Shown in pieces: positions 8,194 through 11,074 of a stretch of DNA of 11,074 nucleotides (its first letter is position 1; each line of letters opens with the position of its first letter). A program made the translations under genes and the position numbers. Under the pieces are notes generated by a model. That model saw only the letters and a list, made by a program, of their open reading frames with translations, was not told the origin of the DNA and did not search any database. Origin of the DNA: an uncultured bacterium (GTDB lineage: Bacteria > Actinomycetota > Thermoleophilia > BMS3ABIN01). Location of the stretch: contig CAJVWY010000020.1 of NCBI GenBank assembly GCA_913009925.1, positions 1 through 11,074 of the forward strand, in the 5' to 3' direction.

Positions 8194-9588
8194 AGCCGTT
8201 CCACTCTCCAGCTCGTCGGTGTCAGTCAGGAAAACATCCTCTTCGGCGCCATGATGGCGCTCTTCCAGATAGATGCGCGCCGTAGCCGGGAAAAGAGCGT
8301 AGGTCAGCACATCCTCCTCGTTGCGCGCCAGATCGCTTATCTCCTCTGAATACTGCTCCAGGGTCTCTTCCACCAGGTCGGCGGGACGTACGGTGATGGG
8401 CTTCTCGTCCCCCAGTACCTTTTCCATCACCTCCGGAGCGATGGGTCCGGGCGCCTTGCCGTACATGCCCCGCAGATAGGATTTCATCTCGTCGGGAACC
8501 ACCTGCCAGCGCTTTCCGGAAAGGACATTGAGTACTGCCTGGGTCCCCACAATCTGGCTCATGGGTGTCACCAAGGGCGGATAGCCCACCTCCGCTCTTA
8601 CCACGGGTATCTCAACCAGTACCTCGCTGAGCCGGTCGGCGGCGTTCTGTTCGGCCAGCTGGCTCTCCAGGTTGGAGATCATGCCGCCCGGCACCTGGTG
8701 GGAATATACCTGCATGTGGGTGAGCGAGGTGACGCCACGGCTGTGGCCGCCCTTCTCGCGCACTTTCTCGAAATACTTGGCAATCTCGAAAAGATCCTCC
8801 AGCTCCAGCTCCGTATCGTATGGTGTGCCGGAGAGAGCGCTTACCACCATCTCCGTCGCCGGCTGGGATGAGCCGAAGGCCAGCGGCACCGTCGCCGTAT
8901 CGACGATATCCACCCCGGCCTCGATGGCCTTGAGATAAGTCATGGGGGCCAGTCCGCCGATGTAGTGGCAGTGCAGCTCGATGGGCACGTCGATCTCCTG
9001 TTTCATGCGCGATACCAGCTGTTCACCGTGGAAGGGCGATAACAGGGCCGCCATATCCTTGATGCAGATGGAGTCCGCGCCCATATCAACCAGCGTGTGC
9101 GCCACCTCCATGTAGTGGTCCAGCGTATGCACGGGGCTGATCGTGTAGGAGACCGCCCCCTGAAAATGCTTGCCCGATTCCTTGATGGCCGCCGCCGCCA
9201 CCTCGATGTTGCGGGTATCGTTGAGCGCATCGAAAACGCGGAAGATGTCGATGCCGCTTTCGGCGGCGTGGGCGACGAACTTCCGTACGATGTCGTCGCC
9301 GTAATGCCGGTAACCTACCAGGTTCTGCCCCCGGAGCAGCATCTGCAGCGGCGTATTGGGGCAATGGTGCTTGATGGTCCTCAGCCGCTCCCAGGGGTTC
9401 TCCTTCAGGAATCTGAGACAGCTGTCGAAAGTCGCCCCGCCCCAGGCCTCCAGGGAGTAATAGCCGATAGCGTCCATCCTCCTGAGGATAGGCAGCATGT
9501 CCACGGTACGCATTCGTGTCGCCCACAGGGACTGGTGCGCGTCCCTTAGCGTGGTGTCGGTTATCAGTATGCGGCGGGCTTTTACCAT
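7726..9588 (-). CDS. pycB: Pyruvate carboxylase/oxaloacetate decarboxylase-type carboxyltransferase fused to AccB-like biotin carrier
   Basis: 620 residues in two blocks. Residues about 6-290 are an HMGL-like carboxyltransferase barrel: DTTLRDAHQS at 11-20, CIKDMAALL with Lys177, LHCHY with His206 and His208 (metal-site residues in this family), and SQPATEMVV with Thr245. A PYC/OADA conserved region follows to about 450. The acceptor in this family is pyruvate/oxaloacetate. From Met466 a second block starts that reads as a complete AccB: MNVDKIKELIAAIEES, a Pro/Ala linker at about 504-526, then SPMVGTFFRAPSP and ILEAMKLMNE with the biotinylated Lys570, ending in an acidic Ala/Glu tail. The insert RAPSP and the N-terminal block are AccB features rather than those of ordinary PycB biotin domains. 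ATG 9588 lies 8 bp after efp. It sits where accB normally precedes accC, so both genes probably form one carboxylase. Confidence 0.95.
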   Translation of the reverse strand: MVKARRILITDTTLRDAHQSLWATRMRTVDMLPILRRMDAIGYYSLEAWGGATFDSCLRFLKENPWERLRTIKHHCPNTPLQMLLRGQNLVGYRHYGDDIVRKFVAHAAESGIDIFRVFDALNDTRNIEVAAAAIKESGKHFQGAVSYTISPVHTLDHYMEVAHTLVDMGADSICIKDMAALLSPFHGEQLVSRMKQEIDVPIELHCHYIGGLAPMTYLKAIEAGVDIVDTATVPLAFGSSQPATEMVVSALSGTPYDTELELEDLFEIAKYFEKVREKGGHSRGVTSLTHMQVYSHQVPGGMISNLESQLAEQNAADRLSEVLVEIPVVRAEVGYPPLVTPMSQIVGTQAVLNVLSGKRWQVVPDEMKSYLRGMYGKAPGPIAPEVMEKVLGDEKPITVRPADLVEETLEQYSEEISDLARNEEDVLTYALFPATARIYLEERHHGAEEDVFLTDTDELESGTAMNVDKIKELIAAIEESTVSEVTIEEGDTRVTVRKGGEMAQPAAAAAPLPPPAKAKPEEDAGDFFVVKSPMVGTFFRAPSPTSDPFVREGDEVKTGQTLCILEAMKLMNEVTSEIDGIVRRILVENATPVEFGHQLMFIEPLELEMEPEAAAEAEA

Positions 9589-9596
9589 TTTACCGG

Positions 9597-10157
9597 TCAG
9601 GCCCTTTCCACGTATTCGCCGGTGCGCGTGTCTATCTTCACCTTGTCACCGATGTTCATGAACAGCGGCACCTTGATCTCGGCGCCGGTCTCCACCTTGG
9701 CGGGCTTAAGACCGCCGCCGCTGGCGGTATCTCCCTTGACGCCGGGCTCGGTCTCCGTCACTTCCAGGACGACGAAGGTGGGCGGCAGGATCCGGGTGGG
9801 CTCGCCGTCGATGAGCGTCAACTCCACCTCCATGTTGTCCTGGATGAACTTGAGTGCGTCTCCCGCCAGATCAGGGGACAGCGACTCCTGCTCGTAGGTA
9901 TCGTTGTCCATGAGCGCTACTTCATCCGGGGTGGCGTACATGAACAGCATCTTCTTGCTGGAAGTATGGACCTTGCGAAACTTCTCTCCAGCCCGGAAAG
10001 TCTTGTCCAGTACATTCCCGGTTTTAAGGTTCTTAAGCCTGGTGCGCACGAAGGCGCCGCCCTTGCCGGGCTTTACATGCTGGAACTCGACGATGGAGTA
10101 TATCTTTCCATCGACTTCTATGGTCATGCCGTTCTTAAAGTCGTTCGTAGATACCAA
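9597..10157 (-). CDS. efp: Translation elongation factor P
   Basis: EF-P binds the ribosome between the P and E sites and relieves stalling at polyproline runs. 186 residues with the standard three beta-barrel domains. The N-terminus reads VSTNDFKNGMTIEVDGK. The loop HVKPGKGGAFV carries Lys32, the position that is modified in B. subtilis EF-P and that equals Lys34 of E. coli. The C-terminus GDKVKIDTRTGEYVERA is canonical. The start is TTG 10157: it has GGAGG at 10168-10164, six bases upstream, and gives the normal N-terminus, whereas the open frame back to 10274 adds residues unlike the family. No modification gene (epmA, epmB, earP, ymfI type) is visible. It is the first gene of the operon and stops in TGA, 8 bp before the carboxyltransferase gene. 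Confidence 0.97.
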   Translation of the reverse strand: MVSTNDFKNGMTIEVDGKIYSIVEFQHVKPGKGGAFVRTRLKNLKTGNVLDKTFRAGEKFRKVHTSSKKMLFMYATPDEVALMDNDTYEQESLSPDLAGDALKFIQDNMEVELTLIDGEPTRILPPTFVVLEVTETEPGVKGDTASGGGLKPAKVETGAEIKVPLFMNIGDKVKIDTRTGEYVERA

Positions 10158-10163
10158 AAAGGC

Positions 10164-10168
10164 CCTCC
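10164..10168 (-). promoter_or_regulatory. Strong ribosome binding site for efp
   Basis: GGAGG on the minus strand, six bases before TTG 10157. It decides the start of efp in favour of TTG over upstream ATG codons and is the best-formed ribosome site in the window apart from the one at 10876-10881. Confidence 0.8.
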
Positions 10169-10307
10169 ACAGGGTCGAAAGGACGGAAAAACGGGGTACT
10201 GATGATTCTACACCATATGGGGGGATTGGGGAAAGAGGGAAGGGACGATGCTGCCTCAGCCTGTTTCTGAACAACGACCATCAAATTATCACATGGTTAA
10301 TATATAC

Positions 10308-10336
10308 AAGATATGTTATCAACTTTTGTTTGACAA
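10308..10336 (-). promoter_or_regulatory. Candidate promoter for the efp operon
   Basis: On the minus strand TTGTCA (10336-10331) and TATCTT (10313-10308) are 17 bp apart, a fair sigma-70-type match in an AT-rich island within GC-rich DNA. It would give an untranslated leader of about 145 bases before efp. Another AT-rich hexamer, TATATT, lies just downstream and could be the real -10. It overlaps the -35 of the plus-strand promoter candidate. Confidence 0.45.
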
Positions 10337-10358
10337 TATTAATTATTAAGCGTAGAGT
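10330..10358 (+). promoter_or_regulatory. Candidate plus-strand promoter with consensus -35
   Basis: TTGACA at 10330-10335, a 17 bp spacer and TAGAGT at 10353-10358 (two mismatches to TATAAT). Transcription would begin near 10365 and run rightward, away from efp, into the small ORF at 10428 and the unassigned region beyond. The -35 is perfect and the spacing ideal; the -10 is only fair. Confidence 0.5.
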
Positions 10359-10427
10359 TTATCTGGTTTTTTACAAGCTATCTTTGTTGCATAATACGGT
10401 AGGAGAAAGGCAAGGGGTAAGGGACCG

Positions 10428-10514
10428 GTGGCGAAGCGCTGGAGCTACTACCGTAATTCCGCAGGAAACTTCATGACCCGGGCGTCTCCGGGCAGGACTT
10501 CGTATAATAATTAA
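10428..10514 (+). CDS. Possible small basic protein of 28 residues, unknown
   Basis: A GTG at 10428, with AAGGG four bases upstream, opens a 28-codon frame ended by TAA at 10512-10514. The product is basic and aromatic, including AKRWSYYRNSAGNF and MTRASPGRTSYNN. I do not recognise a family. It lies about 65 bases downstream of the predicted start of the plus-strand promoter, which supports expression. Against it: the region can also fold (stem 10395-10402 with 10448-10455; stem 10477-10481 with 10488-10492), so it may instead be a structured RNA. No membrane segment or Cys motif is seen. Confidence 0.3.
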   Translation: MAKRWSYYRNSAGNFMTRASPGRTSYNN

Positions 10515-10587
10515 CGCGATTCAGGCATCCCTAAAAAGGTAGATAGTCGAACCTGGAGGTAACGGACAACAGACTGATATCCGCTGG

Positions 10588-10606
10588 CAGCCCGGGGAAA
10601 GGGCTG
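10588..10606. repeat. Short hairpin next to the terminator-like hairpin
   Basis: CAGCCC (10588-10593) and GGGCTG (10601-10606) form a 6-bp stem with a 7-base loop. The same hexamers recur in the arms of the larger hairpin at 10619-10648, so the two structures could pair alternatively. Confidence 0.5.
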
Positions 10607-10607
10607 T

Positions 10608-10648
10608 AAAAAATAATTGGGCTGAAGAAGATGCGACTTCTTCAGCCC
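10608..10648 (-). terminator. Rho-independent terminator candidate, minus strand
   Basis: GGGCTGAAGAAG (10619-10630) and CTTCTTCAGCCC (10637-10648) form a perfect 12-bp stem with a 6-base loop. On the minus strand it is followed by AATTATTTTTT, giving six T from 10613 to 10608. On the plus strand the downstream bases are not T-rich, so the direction is minus. It would end a transcript coming from the right of 10650, but no convincing minus-strand gene is visible there; it also shields the efp promoter from such transcription. Confidence 0.65.
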
Positions 10649-10875
10649 GAGGCTTGGAAAAATGCACCGGGAAAGGCGCTCTTTTCGCAGCCATTTCTAT
10701 TTTATCCATTGAGTCATGACACGGCAAATGGATTCGGGTCTCCAAGGGGTTGAAATGGCGGCGGCAGGGTGCACGGGTGCCCTAACGGGAGGTTGTTGAA
10801 TGTGAGACACGTTTAGATCGACGGGGACAGCAAGAGTGTGTTGGAGAGCACTGTTTTGTGATCATGCAAACAACA
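10649..10875. other. Unassigned stretch upstream of the truncated plus-strand gene
   Basis: No supported gene. All three frames on each strand are broken or code-unlike; the longest minus-strand frame (10745-10521) runs through the terminator hairpin and looks random. The region has repeated GGGTGC units at about 10768-10780 and a GGGAGG seven bases before an ATG that is directly followed by TGA near 10800. I see no clear promoter, tRNA or known riboswitch. It probably holds the control region of the gene at 10887 and whatever short transcript the terminator at 10608-10648 ends. Confidence 0.5.
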
Positions 10876-10881
10876 AAGGAG
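10876..10881 (+). promoter_or_regulatory. Ribosome binding site for truncated gene
   Basis: AAGGAG, five bases before GTG 10887. It is a near-ideal site and is the main reason for calling a gene there. Confidence 0.65.
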
Positions 10882-10886
10882 TAATA

Positions 10887-10935
10887 GTGACACGTAGATA
10901 TTTAACAAACAAGATGGCACTCGGCGTCCTGATGG
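10887..10935 (+). CDS. Start of an unknown plus-strand gene, cut by adapter
   Basis: GTG at 10887 follows a near-ideal AAGGAG site. Sixteen codons are visible before adapter begins at 10936: TRRYLTNKMALGVLM after the initiator. A basic start followed by a hydrophobic stretch resembles the beginning of a signal peptide or membrane anchor, but too little is left to assign a family. It is divergent from the efp operon. Just upstream a tiny frame (ATG 10864, QTTKE, stop TAA at 10882-10884) ends inside the spacer between ribosome site and GTG; this may be chance. Confidence 0.5.
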
Positions 10936-10993
10936 AGATCGGAAGAGCGTCGTGTAGGGAAAGAGTGTAGATCTCGGTGGTCGCCGTATCATT
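10936..10993. other. Illumina adapter read-through
   Basis: From AGATCGGAAGAGC onward these 58 bases read as the reverse complement of the Illumina universal adapter, ending in GCCGTATCATT. This is recognised from memory as a technical sequence. It marks the true right end of genomic sequence at 10935. Confidence 0.97.
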
Positions 10994-11074
10994 AAAAAAA
11001 CAAGAAAAAAAAAAAAAAAAACACAGTGTATCTAACTAGCACTCGCCAATCGACTGTTCCCCCTACCACGTCTT
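10994..11074. other. Post-adapter junk: A-rich run and meaningless bases
   Basis: An almost pure A run (10994-11021, interrupted by CAAG) followed by about 50 bases with no recognisable content. This is what a sequencer reports when it reads past the end of an adapter. It should not be treated as genome. Confidence 0.9.

Noticed and set aside
10158..10274. Upstream extension of efp to an ATG at 10274
   Set aside because: The added residues are unlike EF-P, while TTG 10157 has a perfect GGAGG site and the family N-terminus.
10395..10500. Resemblance to a cobalamin riboswitch (GGGA, GGTG, CTG order)
   Set aside because: The hallmark CCCCGC core is missing and no B12-related gene is visible.
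10547..10553. tRNA T-loop-like GGTTCGA on the minus strand
   Set aside because: No flanking 5-bp T-stem, anticodon arm or acceptor stem can be built around it.
10521..10745. Minus-strand frame of 74 codons
   Set aside because: It runs through the terminator hairpin, has no ribosome site and its composition looks random.

Overview
The window is a GC-rich bacterial contig end-piece. Nearly all of it is one tightly packed run of housekeeping genes on the minus strand. In transcription order (right to left) these are efp, a pycB/oadA-accB fusion, accC, nusB, xseB, ispA, dxs, tlyA, nadK and recN, the last cut by the contig end. This is the conserved bacterial block also seen in Bacillota (efp, accB, accC, nusB, xseA, xseB, ispA, dxs, tlyA, argR, recN), and the tlyA-nadK-recN end matches the actinobacterial order. 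High GC, TTG/GTG starts and this order suggest a deep-branching Actinomycetota or Bacillota lineage; nothing here fixes the phylum.

Layout: 1-20 is leftover sequencing adapter. 21-10157 is the minus-strand operon with gaps of 0 to about 80 bp. 10158-10886 is a divergent intergenic region with an AT-rich core. It holds a candidate efp promoter, an overlapping plus-strand promoter with a consensus -35 box, a possible 28-residue small ORF, and a strong hairpin that looks like a minus-strand terminator. A plus-strand gene starts at 10887 but is lost after 16 codons, where Illumina adapter begins (10936-10993), followed by A-rich and meaningless bases to the end.

Functionally the operon joins translation (EF-P), biotin-dependent carboxylation (carboxyltransferase plus carrier, biotin carboxylase), transcription antitermination (NusB), DNA repair (XseB, RecN), isoprenoid precursor synthesis (Dxs, IspA), rRNA methylation (TlyA) and NADP supply (NadK).

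Main points for a second look: (1) the carrier gene normally found before accC is here a pyruvate carboxylase-type carboxyltransferase fused to a complete AccB-like protein, with a possible internal start; (2) nadK carries an in-frame TAG in its conserved GSTAY motif, two further substitutions at usually conserved positions close by, and no ATG/GTG/TTG start; (3) xseB is present without xseA and has unusual acidic extensions; (4) the right-hand divergent region holds unassigned signals. I see no mobile element, CRISPR array, rRNA or tRNA.
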